A stretch of 52,194 nucleotides of DNA from Bacteroidaceae bacterium (GTDB lineage Bacteria > Bacteroidota > Bacteroidia > Bacteroidales > Bacteroidaceae): positions 1-52,194 of the forward strand of contig JAEEGS010000055.1 in NCBI GenBank assembly GCA_016280445.1, read 5' to 3'. The position numbers and the translations under genes were made by a program. Positions 1 to 6,897 of this stretch are shown in pieces (the first letter of the stretch is position 1; every line of letters begins with the position of its first letter). Under the pieces are notes generated by a model. The model searched no databases. It was not told where the DNA came from and worked only from the letters and a program-made list of their open reading frames with translations.

Positions 1-82
1 CCTTACGTTCCTCACCACTTTGCAGATATTCAACTGCTACGGCACGCTTGAAGGCACGTGCAAAATGTTGACCTTTCCTCAT
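1..82 (-). CDS. Transposase N-terminus (helix-turn-helix, IS3/IS911 OrfA-like), cut by window edge
   Basis: Reading the minus strand from an ATG at 82-80, the frame is open to the window edge (27 codons). The visible peptide begins MRKGQHFARAFKRAVAVEYL and continues with a Gln-Ser-Gly-Glu-Glu-Arg-Lys stretch. An aromatic-x-x-Phe-Lys-x-x-Val-x-x-Tyr-Leu-x-Ser-Gly pattern at the very N-terminus is typical of the helix-turn-helix of IS3/IS911-type OrfA transposase subunits. An adenine-rich stretch with AAAAAGAG lies just upstream of the ATG. Only the first helices are visible, so the IS family and whether the gene is intact cannot be judged. One end of the element should lie between here and the promoter at 421, but I could not define a terminal repeat. 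Confidence 0.5.
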   Translation of the reverse strand, partial: MRKGQHFARAFKRAVAVEYLQSGEERK

Positions 83-420
83 AACTCTTTTTAACTTTTA
101 AGAGCTCTCAGAGGAGTCAACGTATTTCAGGCTAAGACAAACGCATACCGAAATGTCTGATTTTCAACAGAAAAAAAATTCGCTTTATTTTGCACTTCGC
201 TCGATTTGGATAAAATTCTCACGTTCAAGAATGAAAAATTATCCTCATTTTTATTCACTAAATCGATTTTTTTCACTAACTTTGTGGGCGAAACCTAAAT
301 GATGAGGGGAAATATTGCCCTCCAAACTGTTTCAAAATGTGGTGAAGAAAGCAGATAAGGACCATAAAAATTGGTTCTAAAAACGACCATTCAATTTTTG
401 ATAATTTAATTATGTAATTG
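83..420. other. Non-coding AT-rich stretch, probable IS end
   Basis: No gene is supported here. The stretch is AT-rich, lies between a leftward transposase start and a rightward promoter, and should contain the outer end of the left-edge IS element. A possible -7 box TAACTTTG lies at 277-284 on the plus strand but has no matching -33 box. No terminal inverted repeat can be assigned because the other end of the element is outside the window. Confidence 0.4.
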
Positions 421-452
421 TTTGATTATCTCAAAAAAAATTCGTACCTTTG
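421..452 (+). promoter_or_regulatory. Bacteroidetes sigma-ABfr-type promoter of the YhcH-family gene
   Basis: TTTG at 421-424 and TACCTTTG at 445-452 are separated by 20 nt, which fits the Bacteroidetes housekeeping consensus TTTG-N19/21-TAnnTTTG. Transcription would start near 459, giving a leader of about 40 nt before the ATG at 501. Confidence 0.75.
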
Positions 453-500
453 TACCTGAATTAGAACCTACCTCCGAAGCACTCATAACACCCCATCATC

Positions 501-1139
501 ATGAAGAAAACAATCATATCCTTGCTCTTGGCGGCTGCTCCCGTTGTGGGCATCGTGGCACAGACGTACACAAATTCGTATTCAAAGGCCGTGACCCGAC
601 TTGCCGAGAAGTGGGCGAAGAAGGGCGAATGGCGCAATGGTTTCACGAAGGCCTCCCCTGCCCCGACGGTGAATCTTGTGGAGTTCTACCTTCAGTATCA
701 GAAGAACCCCGAACAGTGGAAGGCACTCTTCAAGTGGCTGCAAGAGACGGATTTGTTGGCCATTCCGGCAGGACGCACACCCATTCCCGGCACTACGCTG
801 ACGGTGAGCGTGGAGGACGGCGACAACTGGTGCTCCCAGGATGACCTCCGTGCAGGAAAAGGCTCAGAGAGTCATTACCAGAAGATTGATTTCATGTATG
901 TGGTGAGAGGAACAGAAGGCTTTTGCCGCCTTGACCATGAGACTTCCCGACCTCGCGCTGACTACAAGCCCGACCGACTGGAATACACGTTTGAGTACGA
1001 CCGTCTCCAGCAGTTCACCTCCATTCCCGGCACGTTCAACATCATGTTCCCATGCGACTGGCATGTGGCAAAAGTAAAGACCAACACAGAAAGTCAGAAC
1101 CTTCGTGTGCTGGTCATTAAGGTGGACAACATATTCTAA
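501..1139 (+). CDS. Secreted YhcH/YjgK/YiaL (EbgC-like, DUF386) family protein
   Basis: The product has 212 residues. A signal peptide (MKKTIISLLLAAAPVVGIVAQ) directs it to the periplasm, whereas enterobacterial YhcH/EbgC proteins are cytoplasmic. The family is a single-domain double-stranded beta-helix linked to sialic acid or glycoside metabolism; EbgC is the small subunit of evolved beta-galactosidase. Family hallmarks visible here are the central SHYQKIDFMYVVRGTE strand pair, corresponding to the usual H-x-x-x-D-x-x-Y-V-x-x-G-x-E, and the late FPCDWHVAKVK segment, matching the family's F-P-x-D-x-H-x-P metal/ligand-binding strand. The start fits the promoter at 421-452. The stop codon lies 1 nt before an IS982 remnant, so the normal downstream context is lost. 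The substrate is unknown. Confidence 0.75.
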   Translation: MKKTIISLLLAAAPVVGIVAQTYTNSYSKAVTRLAEKWAKKGEWRNGFTKASPAPTVNLVEFYLQYQKNPEQWKALFKWLQETDLLAIPAGRTPIPGTTLTVSVEDGDNWCSQDDLRAGKGSESHYQKIDFMYVVRGTEGFCRLDHETSRPRADYKPDRLEYTFEYDRLQQFTSIPGTFNIMFPCDWHVAKVKTNTESQNLRVLVIKVDNIF

Positions 1140-1140
1140 T

Positions 1141-1614
1141 TTAACGTGAGTTCGACGAAAATAATTGCAAAATAAATGCCTTATTATTAGGTAATTAGTG
1201 TCGGTGATCGCAAGCCACTCGAATATAAGGCTTTTGTCGAGTTTATATATGGAAAACTCGTTGGAGACAAAGGATATATAGGCAAGGAACTCTTCCAGCG
1301 TCTCTTCGTTGATGGCATACAGCTCATCACGAAACTCAAAAGCAACATGAAAGGAGCTATGATGTCTGTATCCGATAAGCTTCTGCTAAGGAAAAGGGCC
1401 ATCATTGAGACAGTGAACGACGAACTCAAGAATATTGCCCAGATAGAGCATTCGAGGCACAGGTGTTTTGATAATTTCATGGTAAACCTGCTGGCTGCTT
1501 TGGCTGCATATTGTTTCTTCCCGAAGAAACCTACCATTAGGGTGCAGACGGTTGACTGTTCTTATGATAGACAACTTACTCTATTCTAGAGTATTTTCGT
1601 CGAACTCACGTTAA
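1141..1614 (+). mobile_element. Internally deleted IS982-family element with 23-bp terminal inverted repeats
   Basis: The ends are perfect 23-bp inverted repeats: 1141-1163, starting TTAACGTGAGTTCGACGAAA, and 1592-1614, its reverse complement. Inside is only the C-terminal part of an IS982-type transposase. The length is 474 bp, against roughly 1 kb expected for a full IS982 element, so the middle and the transposase N-terminus are missing. Flanks show at most a 3-bp direct repeat (AAT at 1138-1140 and 1615-1617), shorter than the family's usual target duplication, so part of the history is eroded. The element cannot move by itself but keeps both ends and could be mobilised in trans. Confidence 0.8.
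1191..1589 (+). pseudogene. IS982-family transposase, C-terminal fragment
   Basis: An open frame of 132 codons without a proper start (the preceding TAG is at 1188-1190) encodes the C-terminal half of an IS982-type DDE transposase. Recognisable stretches are DRKPLEYKAFVEFIYGKLVG, GDKGYIGKELFQ, the RKRAIIETVNDELKNIAQIE helix that carries the last catalytic Glu in this family, and HSRHRCFDNFMVNLLAALAA. The first roughly 150 residues, including the first catalytic Asp, are missing. The frame has no stop codon or frameshift, so the deletion is probably recent. An internal ATG at 1347 could give an 80-residue product, but nothing suggests that it is used. Confidence 0.8.
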
Positions 1615-1737
1615 AATATGTGCTAATTCTTTTTCCGTAAATACATATATTGTTGATAAAATCTCCGAAAAAAAGAAAAAATGAAGAAAAATATTCATTT
1701 TTTGTAAAATGTAAGGCATTATTTAATATTTTTTAAG

Positions 1738-1745
1738 TAGATTTG
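1738..1745 (+). promoter_or_regulatory. Probable -7 box for the propeller protein
   Basis: TAGATTTG followed by CA fits the -7 consensus TAnnTTTG. No good TTTG is found 19-21 nt upstream. The box lies 60 nt before the ATG at 1806, which argues against the earlier in-frame start at 1743. Confidence 0.45.
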
Positions 1746-1805
1746 CAAAAAGGATGGTACGATGACAGGAAGGGGTTGACTTATCACTCATATACTGATA
1801 ATTTT

Positions 1806-4298
1806 ATGAAGAAGACTCTTTTTTTGTTTTTAATGGCTTTCTGTACTGTTATGGCAACGGCACAGAAAGAGTTTAAAGAGTACAACATCAAAACTTTCGG
1901 AAAGACAGACAACCTGAGGGTACGCAGCAAGGTGTGTTTTGCCCAGGTGAACGGATTCATGTGGATTGGCACGTCGAGTGGCGTGATTGTGTTCGATGGT
2001 CGCAATGCTCACAAATATCCCATTCCAGATCCAGACGGAATGGGTGGTTACTTCTGTCGCGTCACCGACCTTCAAGTTTCACCAGACAACTCCATCTTTG
2101 TGGGTACGAGACGTGGCATCTATCTGTACAGCATCACGATGGAGAGACTGGATCCGTTCCCCGTAGAAGGATTGCCTAAAAATCCAACGATATCGCAGCT
2201 TCGTTTTGACTATAAGGGACGGCTTTATGCATTGGTGGGCAACCACGTGTATTTGGTGGATGTTGAGAAGAAGAAGGCAACGAGAGTGGGTGACGAGCGT
2301 GTGATACCGTGTTGTCTGACTGTGGCTCGTGACAACAAATTGTGGATGGGCGACCACCAGGGTCGGCTTTACAGTTATGACCCACAGAAGAAAAGCATTC
2401 ATACTTATAAGGGTGTGCCAAAGGGGCAGAATACGTTCGCCAGGATAGTGAGCATCACGGAGATGGGGAACGGTTCGTTGGCTCTGGTTACAGCCGATGA
2501 TGGTGTTTACCGGTTCAGTCCGAAGACCAACACGTCTGAGTTGCTCTTGTCGCACGACGATAAAGGTGCCCCCATCTTGGCTCATACGTCCATCACCCCT
2601 GATGGGGAGTCGCTTTGGATTGGTACGGAGCATGGTGTTGTGATTTATCATACTGACGATGGGCGCTTGACCAGCCTTAGGCAGATTTCCAATTCACCCA
2701 ATTCGTTGTCAGGCAATGCCGTCCACTCGCTGTTTGTAGATATGGAGCGTGGTGTGTGGGTTGGTTCATACTTTGGCGGCATCAATCGCGTCAGCATCTC
2801 ACCAAAGAACTTCACCACTTACATGCCTGAGAGCCAGAGTCTGGAGGTGGACGTGGTGCGCGAGATGTGTGAGGACTCGCAGGGTCAGTTGTGGGTTGGA
2901 ACCGAAGATGGTGGACTGTATGAACTGAGCCGTGTTGAGAATTGGCTGAGGTTGAAAGAGGCTGATGTGAACTGGGGTGGGGAGACTGTCCCCTTTAATG
3001 TGGAGAGCTTGATGATGGTGGGTGACGACTTGTGGGTGCTGACCCTCAACAATGGCATCTATGTGGTGGACACAAAGAGCCGTCGGTTGAAGCACCACTA
3101 CACGAAGACAAACGGACAGGACATCGGTTTCACGTTGGGCGGCATCACCATGTGCCAGCAGAATGGCACCATCTTTGTGGGTTCGTCGCAAGGTGTGTTC
3201 ATCTTCGACGAGCAGAAGGGTTCGTTCGACCAGATTCCTGAACTGGCTCGCACATTTGCGCACCATCTGCATGCTGACCGCCATGGTGAGGTGTGGGTGG
3301 CTACCTTCGACAGAGGTTTGTGGCGCATCCATCAAAATAAGGAAATGTGGAATACCCAGCAGCAGAAAGTGCAGTGGAAAGCCGAACGAACCTCCTTCAA
3401 CTATACCTGCACGACAGTCGTGTATGAGGACTCGAGGGGCTACTACTGGGTGGGTACCGACAATCGCGGCTTGATGGGTTACGATGCCCAAAGCGGAAAG
3501 ACAAGGCAGCTGACAGTATCGAAACATTTGGTACAGGAGTCCGTCAACAACATCATGGAGGATAGCAACCACAACTTGTGGCTGAACACATTCAACGGAC
3601 TTTACAGCTACAACGTCGACAACGGGTCGCTCCACCACTTCACGACTGACAATGGTCTGCCCTCAGACTACCTGAACTATTCTGCTGGCTATATTGGCAA
3701 GAACGGTCGGGTCTATGTGGGCACTTATAAGGGTCTGGTGAGTTTCAACCCCAATGTGTTTAATATGCCAGAAGAACACCTGACTCCTTACATCCTGAAT
3801 CTCTATATGGATGGCAGGTTTGTCCTTCCTGGCGACAGCACCAACATTCTGAAGCAGACCCTCTACACGACCAAGGAATTGACCTTGAAGTACAGCCAAA
3901 ACACGTTCGCCATCAACTATGCCACACCAGTCTTTCAGCATGGAGTCAACGTATGGTACAGGTATCGCCTCAATCCAGATGAGCCCTGGGTGGTCAACCA
4001 TCGTGCAGACATGTTGCAACTGACCAACCTGGCAGCAGGCACTTATGATTTAGAGCTTCAGGCCAGCTTCAACCCAGAGGTGTGGAACGGCGAAGTGGCA
4101 AGACTGCGCATCACCATTCTGCCTCTAGCATGGTTAAGTCCAGTTGCCAATGTGTGCTATGCGCTCCTAATTGCGCTATTGATGTACGGTGTCATGTGGT
4201 ACCTCAATAAGAGACGAACCAACAAGAGCGCTGAAAAAGAGAAAGAAATACTGGAAGAAGAAGTATTGGAGGAAGAAATAACCCAGGAGGAATCCTAA
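1806..4298 (+). CDS. Two-component-type propeller/Y_Y_Y sensor protein lacking a kinase domain
   Basis: The product has 830 residues from the ATG at 1806, chosen because it begins the signal peptide MKKTLFLFLMAFCTVMATAQ and follows the -7 box. About twelve beta-propeller blades with the Reg_prop signature follow, for example GFMWIGTSSGVIVFDG, NKLWMGDHQGRLYSY, GQLWVGTEDGGLYEL and HNLWLNTFNGLYSYN, then a Y_Y_Y domain (NTFAINYATPVFQHG ... WYRYRLNPDEPWV). One transmembrane helix near residues 770-795 is followed by a tail of about 35 residues that is very rich in Glu and Lys. Bacteroidetes relatives with this periplasmic part are usually hybrid two-component sensors continuing into HisKA, HATPase, receiver and AraC domains; all are absent. 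The stop TAA (4296-4298) is itself the inner end of a 43-bp IS end, so truncation by an IS is plausible. A natural kinase-less form cannot be excluded. Confidence 0.8.
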   Translation: MKKTLFLFLMAFCTVMATAQKEFKEYNIKTFGKTDNLRVRSKVCFAQVNGFMWIGTSSGVIVFDGRNAHKYPIPDPDGMGGYFCRVTDLQVSPDNSIFVGTRRGIYLYSITMERLDPFPVEGLPKNPTISQLRFDYKGRLYALVGNHVYLVDVEKKKATRVGDERVIPCCLTVARDNKLWMGDHQGRLYSYDPQKKSIHTYKGVPKGQNTFARIVSITEMGNGSLALVTADDGVYRFSPKTNTSELLLSHDDKGAPILAHTSITPDGESLWIGTEHGVVIYHTDDGRLTSLRQISNSPNSLSGNAVHSLFVDMERGVWVGSYFGGINRVSISPKNFTTYMPESQSLEVDVVREMCEDSQGQLWVGTEDGGLYELSRVENWLRLKEADVNWGGETVPFNVESLMMVGDDLWVLTLNNGIYVVDTKSRRLKHHYTKTNGQDIGFTLGGITMCQQNGTIFVGSSQGVFIFDEQKGSFDQIPELARTFAHHLHADRHGEVWVATFDRGLWRIHQNKEMWNTQQQKVQWKAERTSFNYTCTTVVYEDSRGYYWVGTDNRGLMGYDAQSGKTRQLTVSKHLVQESVNNIMEDSNHNLWLNTFNGLYSYNVDNGSLHHFTTDNGLPSDYLNYSAGYIGKNGRVYVGTYKGLVSFNPNVFNMPEEHLTPYILNLYMDGRFVLPGDSTNILKQTLYTTKELTLKYSQNTFAINYATPVFQHGVNVWYRYRLNPDEPWVVNHRADMLQLTNLAAGTYDLELQASFNPEVWNGEVARLRITILPLAWLSPVANVCYALLIALLMYGVMWYLNKRRTNKSAEKEKEILEEEVLEEEITQEES

Positions 4299-4338
4299 GG
4301 CATTTATTTTGCAATTATTTTCGTCGAACTCACGTTAA
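4296..4338 (-). repeat. Solitary 43-bp IS982 end, inverted copy of 1141-1183
   Basis: These 43 bases are the exact reverse complement of 1141-1183, the left end of the IS remnant. No transposase sequence accompanies them. The segment fills nearly the whole space between two converging genes: the upstream gene's TAA is 4296-4298, and the next gene's stop on the other strand is 4340-4342. Similarity to the first copy ends at the same base (after 1183) where the first copy joins transposase sequence. Confidence 0.85.
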
Positions 4339-4339
4339 T

Positions 4340-5506
4340 TTAAAACTGGAATATGATGTAGATGAGCAACAAGAGCGCGACAACGGCTCCGAAGACCACG
4401 AGGGCTACCTTCAGTTTGTCCTTCGGATAGTCACCATGCACCTCGCCCGTTCGGCCGTTGATGATGAACTGATAGGTCTTTCCGTCAATCTTGAACGCAC
4501 CAATCCACAGCGGCAGAAGAATGAGCTTGAACATGAGGTCGGTATAGAACACCTGCTTGCTATGAATGCGTTGCTGGTTGCCGCCAATGTCCTTGCGGAT
4601 GTCTTCTTCAATGGTGCGTTCCATCTGCTGCTTAGCGGTCTCTACTCCCTCTGTGAAATCGACGGTGTAAACATCGGTGGTGAAGCCTGCCGTGAATTCG
4701 GGCGTGTACTGCACCAGACTCTGCAAAGGCCAGTTTTTCTGCTCCTTGATGATGTCTTGTGGCAGATTCTTTGAGGCTGGCACCAAGATGTCGTCGAAGA
4801 AGCGAGCCACAACGCCTGACACAGTGTGCCAGTCGGTAACGGTCCGAGTGGTGGGCTTTCCATTAGGACCCTTCACCGTCACACGATGATTCACACCTCG
4901 TTCGCCGTTATAGGTCGTTCTGGTGTGTGCATCGTAGGTCCAATATGGATAATACACACCTTGGAACTTCTCTCCCCACACATTGCCGTTCTTGTATTTG
5001 GAGGGAAGGAACCATTTGCCATTCAACCACTTGGTAAACAGCGAACTGCACTCTTTCTTGTCGATGACAAACGGCAGCAGATAGTCAGGCTGCCAGAAAC
5101 GTTTCACCTGTGCCTTTTCGAGAATGAGCGATGTGCCACAATAGGGGCAGTTGGTGGACGACTTGGTGGAATCCAGTTGAACGGTGGCGCCACACTGGTC
5201 ACACTTCACCTGCAATGCTGCCATCGACTGCTCTTGCACAGTCTTCGCCTTTTCCTCCTCGCTCTTCTGTGCCCACAGCACATAGTCATTCTCCTGAATC
5301 TGTGCGGGTTGCACCGACAGCGGTTTCGTGACACCACAATAGATGCATTGCAAGTTTTGTGTCTTGGGAGCATACATCATCGCTCCACCGCATCCCGGAC
5401 ATTTGATTTGCAAAGCCGAGAGTGCTTCCTGTTCTGCGCCTTGATAGTTCTGTTCCACGTTGTATAAAATTGAAGAGTTAAAGAATTGAAGGTTTGAAGC
5501 ATTCAA
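4340..5506 (-). CDS. Double zinc-ribbon membrane protein, YdjG-like partner of an SPFH protein
   Basis: The product has 388 residues counted from the ATG at 5506. Two zinc ribbons are visible: Cys36/39/54/57 (CPGCGG ... CIYCG) and Cys102/105/120/123 (CDQCGA ... CPYCG). A long soluble part with a WGEKFQGVYYPYWTYDAHT segment follows, then a hydrophobic stretch near 330-345 and a C-terminal transmembrane helix near 366-387. This resembles Bacillus YdjG, which works with the SPFH protein YdjI in recruiting a PspA-type protein to the membrane; here too the SPFH gene is directly upstream (6 nt). The start is uncertain: the first 16 codons look like AT-rich spacer, and a GTG at 5458 would give a protein starting EQNYQGAEQE. 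No PspA gene is adjacent. Confidence 0.65.
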   Translation of the reverse strand: MNASNLQFFNSSILYNVEQNYQGAEQEALSALQIKCPGCGGAMMYAPKTQNLQCIYCGVTKPLSVQPAQIQENDYVLWAQKSEEEKAKTVQEQSMAALQVKCDQCGATVQLDSTKSSTNCPYCGTSLILEKAQVKRFWQPDYLLPFVIDKKECSSLFTKWLNGKWFLPSKYKNGNVWGEKFQGVYYPYWTYDAHTRTTYNGERGVNHRVTVKGPNGKPTTRTVTDWHTVSGVVARFFDDILVPASKNLPQDIIKEQKNWPLQSLVQYTPEFTAGFTTDVYTVDFTEGVETAKQQMERTIEEDIRKDIGGNQQRIHSKQVFYTDLMFKLILLPLWIGAFKIDGKTYQFIINGRTGEVHGDYPKDKLKVALVVFGAVVALLLLIYIIFQF

Positions 5507-5512
5507 CCATCG

Positions 5513-6712
5513 TTAATTAATCGGAGGGGTTGGAGGCAGTGGGGGAGGTGTCTGCGCAAAGAGGTTAGCCAGTGCCGGCACGGTGTTGGCGGCTGCCCAT
5601 CCAGCCATTCCCTGTGTCCAGACGAGCGAATCGGTCTTCAGCATTCCCTGCATCACCAACTGCTGCAATTGCGGCACTCCGTAAGGCCCTTGCTGCTGCC
5701 CGTTCACAGCCACATAATAGGTGGCCTGCTGAGGCAGTGGGGGCGGAACGGCTGCCTGCTGAGCCATCTGCTGCTGTTGCATTTGCTGCTGTTGCATTTG
5801 CTGCTGTTGCATTTGCTGTTGCTGCATTTGTTGTTGCTGAGCCATCTGCTGCGCCATTTGCTGCGCCATCGCGAATCCCATACCCATGCCCATTGCGCCA
5901 GTGGCTGCTTCTGAACCATTATTGGACTTTTCACCACCCGACTCGAGCGATTTGGCAAACTCCATCTGCGTGAAGGCGGTCATGTTTTCCACGCCAACGA
6001 ACGCCATACCTGCCGCCCTGTCGATGGTTTCTTGCACATCCTTTGGCAACGAGATATTTTCCACGAGGAATTTGGTCAGTTCCAAGCCATATTCCATGAA
6101 ACTTTCCTTCAGGGCTTCGGTCAGTTCCTTCGAGAACTCCTTGTAGTTGGAAGCCAACTTCACAACAGGAATCTCGTGTTCGCCCAGATAGTCGGAGAAC
6201 TCAGTCACCGCAAAACTACGAAGCATGTCCGAAATGGAATCGGTGTCGAAGGTTCCATTGGTGCCTGCCACCCTGCGGAGAAATGCCGTTGGGTCGCTGC
6301 TAATCTTAAAATTATAGGAACCATAGGCGCGCAAGTTGATGGCACGATTCAGTTGAGGGTCTACCACGGTGACAGGATTGGCTGTGCCCCACCTCAAGTT
6401 CAGGAACTCCTTCGTGTTGACGAAATACACGTCCACCTTGAAAGGAGAGTTGAATCCGTATTTCCATCCCCTGATGGTGGTGAGAATCGGGATGTTCTCT
6501 GTTTTCAACTCATAGCGTCCTGGCTGGAAAATGTCGGCAATCTTTCCTTCATCCACCAGCACCGCCACCTGGGTTTCACGCACGGTCAACTGTGCACCAT
6601 TCTTGATTTCTGACTGATAGCGAGGGAAACGCCACACCATCGTGTCGTGTGTTTCATCTTTCCACTCGATAATGTCAATCAACTCATTTCTCAGTTTTTC
6701 AAATAGCCCCAT
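5513..6712 (-). CDS. SPFH-domain protein (YdjI / virion-core type) with Gln/Met repeat and GYF_2-like domain
   Basis: The product has 399 residues. Residues about 20-245 form the SPFH part of the YdjI type (MGLFEKLRNELIDIIEWKDE, then VRETQVAVLVDEGKIADIFQ). Residues 270-320 are Gly/Met- then Gln/Met-rich, with clean MQQQQ repeats. Residues 325-330 are proline-rich and 332-385 form a GYF_2-like domain (YYVAVNGQQQGPYGVPQLQQ, then LVWTQGMAGW). It ends in a Pro-rich tail. SPFH proteins assemble into large membrane-associated rings; with the zinc-ribbon membrane protein encoded 6 nt downstream it probably forms one complex. The GYF_2 domain, which in general binds proline-rich peptides, could recruit a client or bind the protein's own tail. 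The promoter is the -7 box at 6759-6766. Confidence 0.75.
   Translation of the reverse strand: MGLFEKLRNELIDIIEWKDETHDTMVWRFPRYQSEIKNGAQLTVRETQVAVLVDEGKIADIFQPGRYELKTENIPILTTIRGWKYGFNSPFKVDVYFVNTKEFLNLRWGTANPVTVVDPQLNRAINLRAYGSYNFKISSDPTAFLRRVAGTNGTFDTDSISDMLRSFAVTEFSDYLGEHEIPVVKLASNYKEFSKELTEALKESFMEYGLELTKFLVENISLPKDVQETIDRAAGMAFVGVENMTAFTQMEFAKSLESGGEKSNNGSEAATGAMGMGMGFAMAQQMAQQMAQQQQMQQQQMQQQQMQQQQMQQQQMAQQAAVPPPLPQQATYYVAVNGQQQGPYGVPQLQQLVMQGMLKTDSLVWTQGMAGWAAANTVPALANLFAQTPPPLPPTPPIN
5765..5845 (-). repeat. 15-bp tandem repeat encoding MQQQQ units
   Basis: Four clean 15-bp units (5768-5827) plus flanking degenerate ones encode Met followed by four Gln in the SPFH protein. Units keep the Met codon in phase but vary in CAA/CAG choice, so the array is partly diverged. 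Slippage in 15-bp steps would change linker length without shifting frame. Confidence 0.85.
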
Positions 6713-6758
6713 AATATCGCTTTCGTTTTAGGTTTTGGTAATTTTATACTTACAGATG

Positions 6759-6791
6759 CAAAGTTATGGATTTATTTTTAAAACATACAAC
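6759..6791 (-). promoter_or_regulatory. Promoter of the SPFH/zinc-ribbon pair
   Basis: On the minus strand a TAACTTTG -7 box lies at 6766-6759, with GTTG (3 of 4 bases of the -33 box) at 6791-6788, 21 nt upstream. The leader before the ATG at 6712 is about 40 nt. Confidence 0.55.
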
Positions 6792-6862
6792 ATCATGATA
6801 TAAAAATAACAACATTTAAAAGAAAGAGACGAAATGTAATCTCTCTGCCAAAAATTTTTCAC

Positions 6863-6870
6863 TACCTTTG
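6863..6870 (+). promoter_or_regulatory. -7 box of tex
   Basis: TACCTTTG followed by TACC is 27 nt before the tex ATG. The -33 position has no TTTG. The box is divergent from the SPFH promoter about 100 bp away. Confidence 0.6.
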
Positions 6871-6897
6871 TACCATTAACAACTAAAAACAACGCTA

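Noticed and set aside
1743-1805. Earlier in-frame start of the propeller protein
   Set aside because: It falls on the -7 box and would place 21 residues before a standard signal peptide.
2799-3638. Minus-strand open frame of 279 codons within the propeller gene
   Set aside because: Shadow of a gene whose sense frame has a signal peptide and clear propeller repeats.
5765-5845. 15-bp repeats considered as CRISPR or regulatory array
   Set aside because: They are in frame within a coding gene and encode MQQQQ units.
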